Shown: positions 1 through 9,727 of the stretch, piece after piece
Numbering within the stretch: the stretch's first letter is position 1
Layout of the letters: each line of letters begins with the position of its first letter
NCBI RefSeq assembly: GCF_041146795.1
Contig: NC_135169.1
Coordinates: forward strand, 13,347,585-13,411,584
DNA from: Maylandia zebra
Lineage: Eukaryota; Chordata; Actinopteri; Cichliformes; Cichlidae
Reading direction: 5' to 3'
Length of the DNA: 64,000 bases
Program-made: the position numbers and the translations under genes
The notes under the pieces: model-generated
Database searches by the model: none
Seen by the model: the letters and a program-made list of their open reading frames with translations, nothing else
What the model was told of the DNA's origin: nothing

Positions 1-504
1 ATAGCTGTAGCCTTAGCTCTAACAAGTATACCACCAATACTTAAAAATGCAGGTCAAATGGAGGCTCCAGTGTCCAAGCCTAATTCCTCATCACTGCCTT
101 TGTTACCTGTTGAAGTTCAGGCTCTGGCTGCTGGGCTCAGGTCTGCATACACTCAGCTTTGATGTCACTCTAGGATCTTCGCTAGCGTTATGTTATTATT
201 GTCTGTGCAGATATCTGCTGAGGACAAAGGTTGTGCTAGTAGCACAATGAATTTTTTGACACAATTTGCATGCTCTTGTTTTTTTGTACATTAACAATAA
301 AAGCAATAAAAACTTTTCACTCAATTGGAGCTCTAAATTAGCTTTTTACACCAAGTAACAGACATTCAACATTTACATTCAACATGTTAGACAACATTGT
401 TTAACATTTGCACTCACTCACATGAAAGCATTAGGGTTCAGTATATTGCCCAAGCTCACTTAGATATGCAGAGTAATCAGAGTAACCACTCACTCACTGA
501 TAGG
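1..504. other. No gene recognised
   Basis: No coding feature or RNA gene is evident. Positions about 93-145 resemble positions about 2556-2606 on the far side of the neighbouring hAT-like element; both contain a similar 'GAAGTTCAGGCTCTG'-like stretch and are followed some distance on by AATAAAA-type motifs. This looks like an old direct duplication or two members of one repeat family. Confidence 0.4.
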
Positions 505-2322
505 CAGTGTTGGGTAAGTTACTTTAAAATAGTAACTTAGTTACATTACTAGTTACTTCTCTCAAAAGTAACTCAGTTACTTCAAGTTACTCGTTACTTT
601 CAAAGTAACTAGTTACTAGGGAAAGTAACTTTGGTTTTACTCAGAATTCTCTTGTTAATGTGTTGCTTCCATAACTTTGCCAGTCTTCTAGCTTGCTTAC
701 TTGCCACAGGTGCACTGTGCCACCTACCAATAGAAAGGAAAAGATAATGTGCATATTTCCACGAGAGAAATCCCACGCCTGGACCGTCATTGACTACTGC
801 CATGATTCTAGCCTACGTCACAGTGTCATGTGCGCCTTTTACATCCAACACAAAAACTGCAGTCGTGGTGCTTTCTATTGTACTCAGAACTCGGAAATTC
901 TGCCTTCTGAATAGGAAGATGTAGGTAACACCAGACTGCAGATGAGCTGCATACAGGGCTGGACTGGGACAAATAAATCGTCCCGGGCATTTTGACTAGA
1001 GACCGGCCCATCATTATAGGAAAAATCATAAAGCCTTTGAATGATAATAAACACTGTTGTGACAGTGATGTACACTGTTTTGATGGTATATATGCATCAA
1101 TCTATCAATCGTTTGTTGTAAGATTCAGATAATTATTTTTTTAAAAGCGAGACATTTTAAATGAGAATAAGAAAGAAAAGTATTTCTTTGTGTCCCCCTT
1201 TCCCTGTTAATGCCCTACCTGGCCCCCTGGCAACACTTTGCTAGATCCGCACCTGCACAGTTACCAGCTGTCAGCTACCTAAAAAAGGATCCTGGTGTTA
1301 TTTGTCTCTCAGAAACAGTTCATAACTTCCGTTCAACTCATTCATGTCACCTAAAAGGTAAACCTGTTTCTCCATCACAGCTCTGATGATTCAGTAAGGA
1401 CATCTCCTGGTTTCATCTTCATGTTTCCCTCTCACCAGATAACCAAACCATATCATGACCAGCAGCTTTTTTGCAGCTGTGGCTCCAGCAAACATCAGCT
1501 GATACTAGAAATTAATATTAAATAAATTCTAACAACAGCTGATCAAGCTTAAACGTGCTGCTGTTGTTTAGCGCGACATCCGCTGGTTTCCTCTTTCGGC
1601 GCAAAGTGGGCGATAAATAAACAAGAGAGAAAAGCCGATCAGCTGATCATTGATCAGTTTTCATGATTGAAGTAGAAACAGGAGAGGGAGGGGAGAGAAT
1701 GAGAGAAGAGGCAGCTGTGCAGCAAAGACACAGAATAACTCCAGCTTTGTGCCTTTTTCATTGTAGCTGAATTACGGGACAAACTGTTCCTTTTCACCTC
1801 AATAATAAGAAACGCGTAATATTTTCTCTGAATACCAGACGGGACGGTTGGCAACTCTAATAACTTATGAACAAAATAAAGTGCAACATCATTAACTTCA
1901 TAGCACCCACCCAGCTGTATAGAAACTCCGTCATGCTAGCTAGCACGCAGTACGGAAAAAGTCAGCATAACGAAAATAAACTCCACCTAAACTTGGTTCA
2001 TATCTGACCCAGAGAGACTGCAGGTCATAACTTCTTACCTGAAGTTCAGTTCACACTTGGACCTGCGGCCGCCTCGGCTCTCTTTTCCTTCTGCGTCCCT
2101 TTTCCTTCATCCACCTGCTGGCCACCACTTGCTAATGTTACTGAATCTGTGGAAGCTCCGCGATGCCACCACACGAAGTAACGAGTAACGACCCTATCTA
2201 AATCCCAGTAACGACTAACGCGTTCCTGATTTTGGCATAATAACTAGTTACCGTGCTCGTTACCACAATAATAACGTAGTTACTGTAACGCGTTACTTAA
2301 TAACGCGTTAGTCCCAACACTG
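505..2322. mobile_element. hAT-like non-autonomous transposon
   Basis: The left end begins CAGTGTTGGG and the right end finishes CCCAACACTG, a perfect 10-bp terminal inverted repeat. Just inside both ends the sequence is rich in TAACT/AGTTA motifs (508-630 and 2160-2310), typical of fish hAT MITEs. The 8-nt flanks (ctgatagg and gttatagg) agree at six positions, consistent with an old 8-bp hAT target duplication. No transposase frame is visible. The interior from about 950 to 1890 recurs at 63050-64000, so that part is a separate repeat or a captured segment. Confidence 0.75.
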
Positions 2323-3257
2323 GTTATAGGAAAACTTTCCCCCCACCATTTGTGTGCCCTTGGCAATTCCAAGAAGAAATCAAGGAAAAGAGGCTGTAGA
2401 GCCCACTCTTCCTCCTGAGTTACAATCTCAAAACAGTTTTACTTTGGCCAGGAATCACACCTGCTTGGAAGGCAACTAAGCTAACTACACATCCAGTGCT
2501 GAAACATACAGATAGAAATGGGACATACAACACTGCAAGGTGAACTGCTAATTACTGTCTTTGTTACCTTTTTAAGTTCAGGCTCTGCCTGCTGTGCTCA
2601 GCTTGGCTACATTTGTGTTAGCAGGCTGTCTCTGCAGGTGCTTTCACAGACATGCTAACACATGCTAAAAGTTGTGTTGGCAATCAAATGTAGTTGTTTT
2701 GTGATCCAGTTTGCACTTTACCATTACAGTCCTGTCTTTTTATGCAATAAAAGCCTGCAAGTCCACTCCTCAAAAATTGTAGATTGCTCCACTGTTTTCC
2801 TCCTCCCGCCACACAAACTGAAATCACTTGATGCTATCGTAAAAAACACTTTGCAGTATTACAAGTAGCTCAAAGGTCACAACAAATAATAGGATGTCAA
2901 AAACACTATATGGAAAAAATTATGTGATATGTCAGTGAGTGAGTAGTGTTGGTATGTCTGCATGTGAGCACTTGTGATAAATGAAATGCTGCTTGAGTGT
3001 AGAAAAGAAGCGCAAAGGGAGGACTGAGCAGCAATTTTCGTCTCTCACCTGCAGCAGAAAACAGAGACACAAAAGCTACGTCCACATGTACACTTGTATT
3101 TTGGCGAATGTGGCTTTTTCTTTGCTATATGTTTTTGTGCACATGTAAATGAAGCATATGAAAGACTCGGTTTTTACATTTACACACGAAAAAGGAAAAC
3201 AGAGATGCTGTCTTGCGATGTTTTTGCCTTTATCTACTTTTTCTACTATCTAATACC
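2323..3257. other. No gene; repeat-derived segment
   Basis: No supported coding exon. Around 3075-3210 there is a piece starting GCTACGTCCACA with later CACGAAAAAGGAAAAC. It resembles the segment at about 11210-11340, which ends GTGGACGTAGCG, so it is probably part of a common MITE cut off by the L2 insertion at about 3258. Confidence 0.35.
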
Positions 3258-4828
3258 AGGTTGAGATGCAAATGAGGAGACTTCACTCAGGCAAGTCTGC
3301 TGGACCAGACGGAGTGAGTCCCCTTGTCCTCAAGACCTGTGCCCCCCAGCTGTGTGGAGTCTTTCATAAACTGTTTATGCTGAGTCTGAGTCTGCAGAGG
3401 GTCCCGGTGATGTGGAAGACATCATGCCTCATCCCTATTCCAAAGACGCCACGTCCCAGTGGCCCCCAGGATTACAGGCCCGTGGCACTGACCTCCCACA
3501 TCATGAAGACCCTGGAAAGGCTCATCCTGGACCAGCTGCGACCCATAGTAAGACCACATCTGGATCCCCTTCAATTTGTTTATCAGCCTCATCTCGGAAC
3601 TGAGGACGCCATCATCTACCTGCTCAATCGTGTCTACACCCATCTGGACCAGCTGGCGAGCACTGTGAGGGTCATGTTTTTTGACTTTTCTAGTGCTTTC
3701 AATACCATCAGGCCGACCCTCCTGGGTGATAAGTTAACAGTGATGCAGGTGGATGCTTCTCTGGTGTCCTGGATTGTTGATTACCTGACAGGAAGACCAC
3801 AATATGTACGTCTCCCACAGTGTGTATCTGACAAGGTAATCAGCAGCATAGGGGCACCACAGGGGACTGTCCTCTCCCCCTTCCTCTTCACCCTCTACAC
3901 CACAGACTTCAGCCACTGCACAGAGACCTGCCATCTTCAGAAGTTTTCTGATGACTCTGCGGTGGTTGGATGCATCAGCAGGGATGATGAGACAGAGTAC
4001 CGGGCTGTGGTCGACTCCTTTGTCACGTGGTGTGAGCAGAATCATCTGCAGCTCAACGTGGCAAAGACCAAGGAACTGATCGTGGACTTCAGGAAGACCA
4101 GGAAACACTTGACCCCTGTTTCAATCCAGGGGGTCAGTGTTGACATTGTGGAGGACTATAAATACCTTGGAGTACACATTGACAATAAACTGGACTGGGC
4201 TAAAAACACCACAGCACTTTACAGAAAGGGCCAGAGTCGTCTCTATTTTTTGAGGTCCTTCAACATCTGCCAGAAAATGCTGAGGATTTTCTACAAGTCT
4301 GTTGTGGCCAGTGCGATCCTCTATGCTGTTGCATGCTGGGGGAGCAGGCTGAGAGTCGCAGATGCCAACAGACTCGATAAACTGATCCGTAAGGCCAGTA
4401 ATGTTGTGGGGATGGAGCTGGACTCCCTCAAGGTGGTGCCGGAGAGGAGGATGCTGTCCAAGATAAAGACAATGTTGGATAACACCTCCCACCCACTCCA
4501 TGACATGCTGGTCAGTCACAGGAGCTCGTTCAGTGAGAGACTGAGATTACTGAAAAGCACCACTGAACGACACAGGAAATCATTCCTGCCTGTGGCCATC
4601 TCCCTGTACAAAGCATCCACTTAACACACTGTTTACTGCTACAGCTACACATGTTTCTTTTTCAGCTATTTATTGATAAGTGACTTTTATGTATATATAT
4701 ATATGTATATATTGTGCTATTCTTAGTGTAGTGTATGTCTTGTTAATGTTTGTTTATAATGGAGCACTGTAACAAAAAATAATGTCCCCTAGGGATCAAT
4801 AAAGTATTCTGATTCTGATTCTGATTTT
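3258..4828 (+). mobile_element. 5'-truncated L2-type LINE (copy 1)
   Basis: A 5'-truncated non-LTR retrotransposon with a 452-codon open frame, a short 3' UTR and a 3' tail made of ATTCTG units following AATAAAGT (4797-4828). The short-repeat tail instead of poly(A) and the reverse transcriptase type are characteristic of the L2 branch of the CR1 group in fishes. Closely similar copies lie at 55486-56455 (plus) and at 49520-50013 (minus, tail only), suggesting recent activity of this family. Confidence 0.88.
3266..4624 (+). CDS. L2 LINE reverse transcriptase (partial ORF2)
   Basis: An open frame of 452 codons encodes most of a non-LTR reverse transcriptase. Recognisable blocks are SAGPDGVSP near residue 12, DYRPVALTS near residue 69, FFDFSSAFNTI near residue 139, GAPQGTVLSP near residue 197 and the catalytic FSDDSAVVG near residue 227, followed by the thumb and C-terminal region with WCEQNHLQLN and YKYLGV. 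The endonuclease domain and the N-terminal part of the RT expected in a full L2 ORF2 are missing, because the element is 5'-truncated. The first methionine is only the first in-frame ATG after the truncation point and is not a native start. The long open frame without stops implies a young copy, but it has no promoter of its own and is dead as a transposon. Confidence 0.88.
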   Translation: MQMRRLHSGKSAGPDGVSPLVLKTCAPQLCGVFHKLFMLSLSLQRVPVMWKTSCLIPIPKTPRPSGPQDYRPVALTSHIMKTLERLILDQLRPIVRPHLDPLQFVYQPHLGTEDAIIYLLNRVYTHLDQLASTVRVMFFDFSSAFNTIRPTLLGDKLTVMQVDASLVSWIVDYLTGRPQYVRLPQCVSDKVISSIGAPQGTVLSPFLFTLYTTDFSHCTETCHLQKFSDDSAVVGCISRDDETEYRAVVDSFVTWCEQNHLQLNVAKTKELIVDFRKTRKHLTPVSIQGVSVDIVEDYKYLGVHIDNKLDWAKNTTALYRKGQSRLYFLRSFNICQKMLRIFYKSVVASAILYAVACWGSRLRVADANRLDKLIRKASNVVGMELDSLKVVPERRMLSKIKTMLDNTSHPLHDMLVSHRSSFSERLRLLKSTTERHRKSFLPVAISLYKAST

Positions 4829-5445
4829 CAGTCAGATTAGGGTTATATGTTTGTTTGGGTCTTGACAACGCTTGAGATGGGTTTTTCTTTTTAGTTTTAT
4901 GTGGATGGGGGTATTTTATTTAAAGAAACTTGGGGGAGCTGTTTTAAAAATTAACCGTGTACTTGTGGATGAAGACAAAGGCAACTGCGACCCAAGAGGT
5001 GAGCTCTTTTTTTTCCAGCATCTAGTCATTGATCTAAAGGATACTTTAGGACACATCACTTATCCTATTTAGCCTATTAACTTTACAACACAGCTGAATC
5101 TATAATGCTGACAGAAAGAGGGGATAATTGTAAAATGCCAACATGTTCAGTTGTTACATGTTACCAAGCCAAGAAGAAGGAGACAAAGGAGACACTGATA
5201 CTTGATACAGACACATAGTATAATATAGTAAACACCAGTATGAAATGTAAAATTTGGTTCTAAATTTCTTTGTCTAATGTGTATAATGACACAAAATCAC
5301 CAGGCAAAATAGGTACACTCGAATAAGAGGATAACTCTTATTTAACTACATTCAAGTACTGCATAAATAATTTTAAATAGGGCCTAAATTGTAGGTATTT
5401 TACAGGAAAGGAGAAACAAATTATACTGTAATTAATTTTTCAATA
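4829..5445. other. No gene recognised
   Basis: AT-rich sequence between the L2 tail and the pogo-like element. No exon, RNA gene or clear transposon end was found. Confidence 0.35.
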
Positions 5446-6108
5446 CAGTGGTCCCTCACTATAACACGTTTCACCTTTCGCTGCCTTGCTGTTTCGCATG
5501 AAATTTTGCATGCTTTGTTTTTTACTGAGCCCCGCAGGGGACATGGGAGAAAAGAAATGAAGATGAACTTTTGCGAGATCTCGCAAAACTTCAAACTGGT
5601 GGGTAACAGACATCTCCAAAAACGTTGGAGCACCTTTGCAAATATGTGATGTCTTGATAAACCAAGCAGATATTTGAAGTGTACACAGCTACATTCTCGC
5701 CTGAAAAGGCTGGCCCACAAAGGACACATTTGGAGCAGCCTTTGAATTGGGCCAGCCTTCGTCGCCTGGGTCGTCAGCTTCAAGCTGGCAGCCTCTGAAG
5801 GATGCAGCCTATTTTGCGAGATCTCGCAAAACGTTTGTGAGATCCCGAGTTACTTTTGCGAAATCTCACAAAAGTTCATCTTCATTTTTGTTCTCCCATG
5901 TCCCTTGCAGGGCTCCGTAGTTTTTTCTTTTTCTTCTTCTTCTTTTTTTTTTTTACAGCACATTGTGTTCTGCATCCTGATTGGCTGTAGACCAGATAAG
6001 AGAGAGATAAGATAAGATAAGACTTTATTAATCACTCGGGTGGGTTCCTCTGGGAAATTCGGTTTCCAAAAGCACAGCACCGACAGAAGTTACAGAGTTA
6101 CAGAATGT

Positions 6109-6117
<9 letters not shown>

Positions 6118-6150
<33 letters not shown>
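6118..6150. repeat. (AC)n microsatellite
   Basis: A pure AC dinucleotide run inside the 3' untranslated part of the LINE at 5995-7113. It creates artificial valine/cysteine-rich frames on the minus strand that should not be read as genes. Confidence 0.95.
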
Positions 6151-6154
<4 letters not shown>

Positions 6155-6316
6155 AATACAGAGACATATAAATATACGAAGGGGATAAATAGAATAAATA
6201 GGAATAAAAATAAAAATACAAGTGAATTGCACATTTAAAGTATTGAGGTCTATTGCACCGTTGACTATTAACAAGAGTATTGCACAAAAGGTATTGCACA
6301 GTGAAGTGAAGAGGCA

Positions 6317-7105
6317 CTACAGCTTAGTTGTTCCCCCCTCCTTTGTCCTCCTGTTTCCCCTCCCTCTCCCCTCCAGAGAGGAGTTAAACAGTCTGATGGC
6401 GTGTGGGACAAAGGAGTTTTTAAGTCTGTTGGTTCTTGTCTTTGGGAGAAGCAACCTGTCACTGAACAGACTCCTCTGGTTGTTTATGGCCGTGTGCAGA
6501 GGATGCCCAGCATTGTTCATAATGTCCAGCAGTTTTTTTAGTGTCCTTTTCTCTGCCACTGTCACCAGAGTGTCCAGCTTCATGCCGACCACAGAGCTAG
6601 CCTTCCTGATCAGTTTCTCCAGCCTGGATGAGTCCTTCTTTGCTGTGCTGCTCCCCCAGCACACCACAGCATAGAAAAGTACTCCAGCAACCACTGACTG
6701 GTAAAACATCCTCAGGAGCTTCCTGCAGATGTTAAAAGACCTCAGCCTCCTGAGGAAGTACAGTCGGCTTTGGGCTTTTTTATACAGGTGCTCTGTGTTG
6801 CATCACCAGTCCAGTTTGTTGTCCACCCACAGCCCGAGGTACTTGTACTTGTTGACCACCTCCTCCCCCTCTATCTGAACCGGCAGGGGACCTTCTCTGG
6901 ACCTCCCGAAGTCCACAACCAGTTCCTTAGTCTTTGAGGTGTTGAGTTGCAGGTGGTTTGTGTGACTCCATGCGACAAAGTTCCTCACCAGACTTCTCTA
7001 CTCCTCTTCCTGATCATCCCAGATACACCCCATGATGGCTGTGTCATCTGCAAACTTCTGAATGTGGCATAATTCAGAGTTGTAGCAGAAGTCAGAGGTG
7101 TACAG
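6317..7105 (-). pseudogene. LINE reverse transcriptase fragment with two stops
   Basis: Read on the minus strand, one continuous frame encodes the C-terminal half of a LINE reverse transcriptase. It begins near the catalytic FADDTAIMGC block and continues through NHLQLNTSKTKELVVDFG, YKYLGLWVDNKLDW and FYQSVVAGVLFYAVVCWG to the C-terminal basic region. The frame is broken by a TAG after a DDQEEE stretch near 6995 and by a TGA right after NKLDW near 6803. Frames before and after the stops are the same, so these are nonsense substitutions and not indels. Homology to the other L2 copies is clear at protein level, but they belong to different subfamilies. Confidence 0.82.
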
Positions 7106-7652
7106 GGTGACCATTGTCAATCAATCTCGTGCCGTGTCTCCAGTACATTACAGAATGTGTCCAGCTTGTCAAGTTTAAATAAATCTTCGATCGCTACCAG
7201 TGTGGCTTTGAAGTGCTGTACTGTGTGTTTGTAAGTTTTCTTGCCAACAAACACAACAATGTCGATGAAACGTTTTGCACCGCCAAAGTCACCTGCGGGT
7301 TTCTTTGGTTTCATTCTATAATACTGGACTTATTTTTCTACAAAGGTTTGAACTTTGAGAGTGTTTAAACAAGAGAGAAAAGTGTGAAAATGTTCATGCC
7401 TGTCTGAGAAAAGTGTATAAAGTGTGTTGTGAGGGGTTCTACAGCCTTAAAACATCTATAATAATTGTATAAAAATAAAGTTGGCTACTTCGCAGATTTC
7501 ACCTATTGCAGGTTAATTTTAGAACATAACTACCCCGATAAACGAGGGACCACTGTACTAAGTAATTTATTGAGAATTTTTCAGAAAAACAATATTTCCC
7601 CATTGGATAAGCAGAAGAGAATGGATGAACGGATAATATTTCACCATTTTAC

Positions 7653-7818
7653 TAGGGTGACCAACCGTCCTCTTTTTTGCAGTTGTTGACTTGTAAAAGC
7701 CTATCGTTTAAATATGTTAAAGTTTTCTTTAAGCAATTGTATTATTAAAGTTTTTCATGACTAAGCCAAATCTCCTCTTTTTTGGAAATCAAATGGAAAT
7801 CAAAATATGGTCACCCTA
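7653..7818. mobile_element. Short MITE with TAGGGTGACCA ends
   Basis: A 166-bp element with inverted termini TAGGGTGACCA and TGGTCACCCTA. The heptamer attttac lies directly on both sides (7646-7652 and 7819-7825), a near-8-bp target duplication typical of hAT elements. It is non-coding. Confidence 0.75.
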
Positions 7819-8700
7819 ATTTTACAAGACAAGTTTTCTTTACTTTATGGGGTGCAGCCCATATTATTGAGTCATTTAACCTGGACTGAATTCATGGTAT
7901 TTTACCAGACAGGAGACACTCCTTTCCTGTACAGCTCTTTTGGTAGTTATGTTTAAACAGTGATTGCGAAAGAAAAAAAAAATCTTAGAATTTCTTAAAC
8001 ATTTCATGCATTTTTCAACTGTCTTTTTTTCATCAACAACATGAAGTGCAGGTCTTCAGGGCCAGCTTATGTGATAGGAATTCCGTGGAAAGTGCAGGGT
8101 ATCAAGCAAGTCCAGGGGATCAATCACTGCTCAATCTCATCATAACAACTTTATTCTCTTAAACATTAGATCTTTACACCATAGTCTAAGTGGATATATC
8201 ACCTGAAACTTAGATTTGCTCTAAATCTGACCAGGCCTGCTTCAATTCACAACTGAAAAGTGTCTGTAGTATATTTTTGCCTGTACAGTATAGTTATTTA
8301 TTTATTATTTTATTTTGTAACAATGGAAAAAAGTATTTACTCCTTTTCTGTTAGCTGACACCCATCCTAGAGTAAATAAGTGCAACAGACAGAAGTGGTA
8401 CCAGCACGTACAGACAGATTTACACTTTAAAAGATTGAGAGAAACTGTATTGTGATCTAAGGAGCTTGGAAGGAAAAGCATCTGGACTTCTTTAACCTCC
8501 TAGAACCTGGCGTCCACATATGTGAACGTCACATTTTGGGTTGCCTAGACTAAAATATGTAAATCATGTAAATTGACAGAGTGAGTGCACAGAGGGCACC
8601 AAATTTTTGCAGAGTTGCCACAGACCTCCAAACTTCATGCGGTCTGCAGATCATGTGGATTTAGTCGTGAACCGTTTACCAAGCAGCGCGACCTGATTTC
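7819..8700. other. No gene recognised
   Basis: No exon, tRNA or complete transposon was identified in this stretch upstream of the PRELID1-type gene. Confidence 0.35.
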
Positions 8701-8789
8701 TGCTTGTCTAGTCTGCCATCTGGTGGAAAAAGGCGGTAAGTGCACGTATGACCGCCTGGGTCCACTTTTTTTCTTCTTTGTTTCTGTCT

Positions 8790-8894
8790 CAAATAAGCAG
8801 CTGCTACAAAGAAACCCCCGAGCTGCCCCGCTGCTGTGTTTTATCCATGCCGGCTCACTTACAGTCCGCCGGGCTTTGAGAAACACGCGCTTTA
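8790..8894 (+). promoter_or_regulatory. Possible promoter and non-coding first exon of the PRELID1-type gene
   Basis: The GC-richer stretch ends in a good splice-donor context (CTTTAG|GTACGT, intron from 8895). The first coding exon at 9696 is preceded by a strong acceptor (TTCCTGCAG), so an upstream non-coding exon must exist and this is the best candidate. The transcription start cannot be fixed from sequence alone. Confidence 0.4.
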
Positions 8895-9203
8895 GGTACG
8901 TCCGTTACTTGGCTAGCCGAAGCTGTTAGCTTCCTCAGCAGCTACAACAGACTGCGACGTTTACGGTAGAGGGTGTTTGTGCGACCGCGTTAAACAGCTA
9001 ACTAGCTTGAGCCCGCTGATGAAGTGCGGTTATAAAACAAAGGGATTAGCAATGCTGGCCTCGAGCTGTAGCAACACCTAATAACGGTCGCAGCTAACAG
9101 TTTTTACAGTAAACAAATGCTATGATGAAAAGCATTGCGTAGAAGTACTAGTATTGTGTTAATCACAGGATAAGTTGCTCTACTTTCCCCTCTGCTGATG
9201 TGA

Positions 9204-9275
9204 GCGTTGGTGGTATAGTGGTTAGCATAGCTGCCTTCCAAGCAGTTGACCCGGGTTCGATTCCCGGCCAACGCA
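9204..9275 (+). tRNA. tRNA-Gly (anticodon TCC)
   Basis: A 72-nt cloverleaf with 7-bp acceptor stem GCGTTGG/CCAACGC, box A-like TGGTATAGTGGTTAGC, anticodon loop GCCTTCCAAGC with anticodon TCC, T arm with the GGTTCGATTCC box B and discriminator A. It matches the vertebrate tRNA-Gly(TCC) consensus that I know almost exactly. A run of T residues follows at 9283-9288 (pol III terminator). It lies between the presumed non-coding first exon and coding exon 1 of the PRELID1-type gene, on the same strand. A degraded copy is at 61891-61962. Confidence 0.96.
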
Positions 9276-9727
9276 AAGTCATTTTTTCACTAAAGTGGCA
9301 ACTTTAGATTCTACTGTTAACAATTGCATATTTAAAAACGTGCTCACCCCAACGGTTTTCATTTGGTGTCTGAAAACTAGCGTCTGAAAACTTTTTGTGG
9401 GGGAAAAGCTTTTTGTGGTATGAAACCTAAAGTCATTTAAACACACTGTTAGAATTTAAAGCTACCCGGATTTTCAGGCACTAATGCAGGCACAATCAGC
9501 TGTCTGTCCTGTTAATGGGGACTTTGGCACGACTGTCCTATCCTCTCTTGCTTGCCGTGATCAAATTCAGTGAGTGTTCATACCAACGGGACAGGAATTT
9601 TATTCTACAAACTTAAACATGAAGAGGAACTCATGACACTAAATACAAAATATATTTTAAAAAAATATAACTTGTCTCTTATGTTGTTCCTGCAGCTGCT
9701 GAATGAGCTCTGTTAGTACATGCCGAC

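Larger units (their letters stand above)
5995..7113 (-). mobile_element. L2/Rex1-type LINE fragment with TTATC tail
   Basis: On the minus strand this is a 5'-truncated non-LTR element ending in AATAAAGTC followed by TTATC units (5995-6026 on the plus strand read GATAA units). The pentamer gacca occurs at both borders (5990-5994 and 7109-7113), a plausible short target duplication. Its tail differs from the ATTCTG tail of the L2 copies at 3.2, 49.5 and 55.5 kb, so it is a different subfamily. It sits inside the pogo-like element at 5446-7555 and is therefore younger than it. Confidence 0.75.
5446..7555. mobile_element. pogo/Tigger-like transposon relic hosting a LINE
   Basis: The ends are CAGTGGTCCCTC (5446) and GAGGGACCACTG (to 7555), flanked by TA on both sides (5444-5445 and 7556-7557). 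A TA target and a CAGTGGTCCCTCR terminus fit the pogo/Tigger branch of the Tc1/mariner group. No intact transposase is present. A LINE (5995-7113) has been inserted between the motifs ggctgtagacca and ttgtcaatc. Two related stretches containing TTTTGCGAGATCTCGCAAAA-like sequence (5560-5590 and 5815-5875, partly inverted) are present in the left half. Confidence 0.7.

Noticed and set aside
6028..6317. Cys/Val-rich small frames on the minus strand
   Set aside because: Produced by the AC microsatellite in a LINE 3' UTR.
8585..8929. A 114-codon open frame upstream of the PRELID1-type gene
   Set aside because: No homology was recognised and it lies in what looks like promoter and leader sequence. 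Probably chance.
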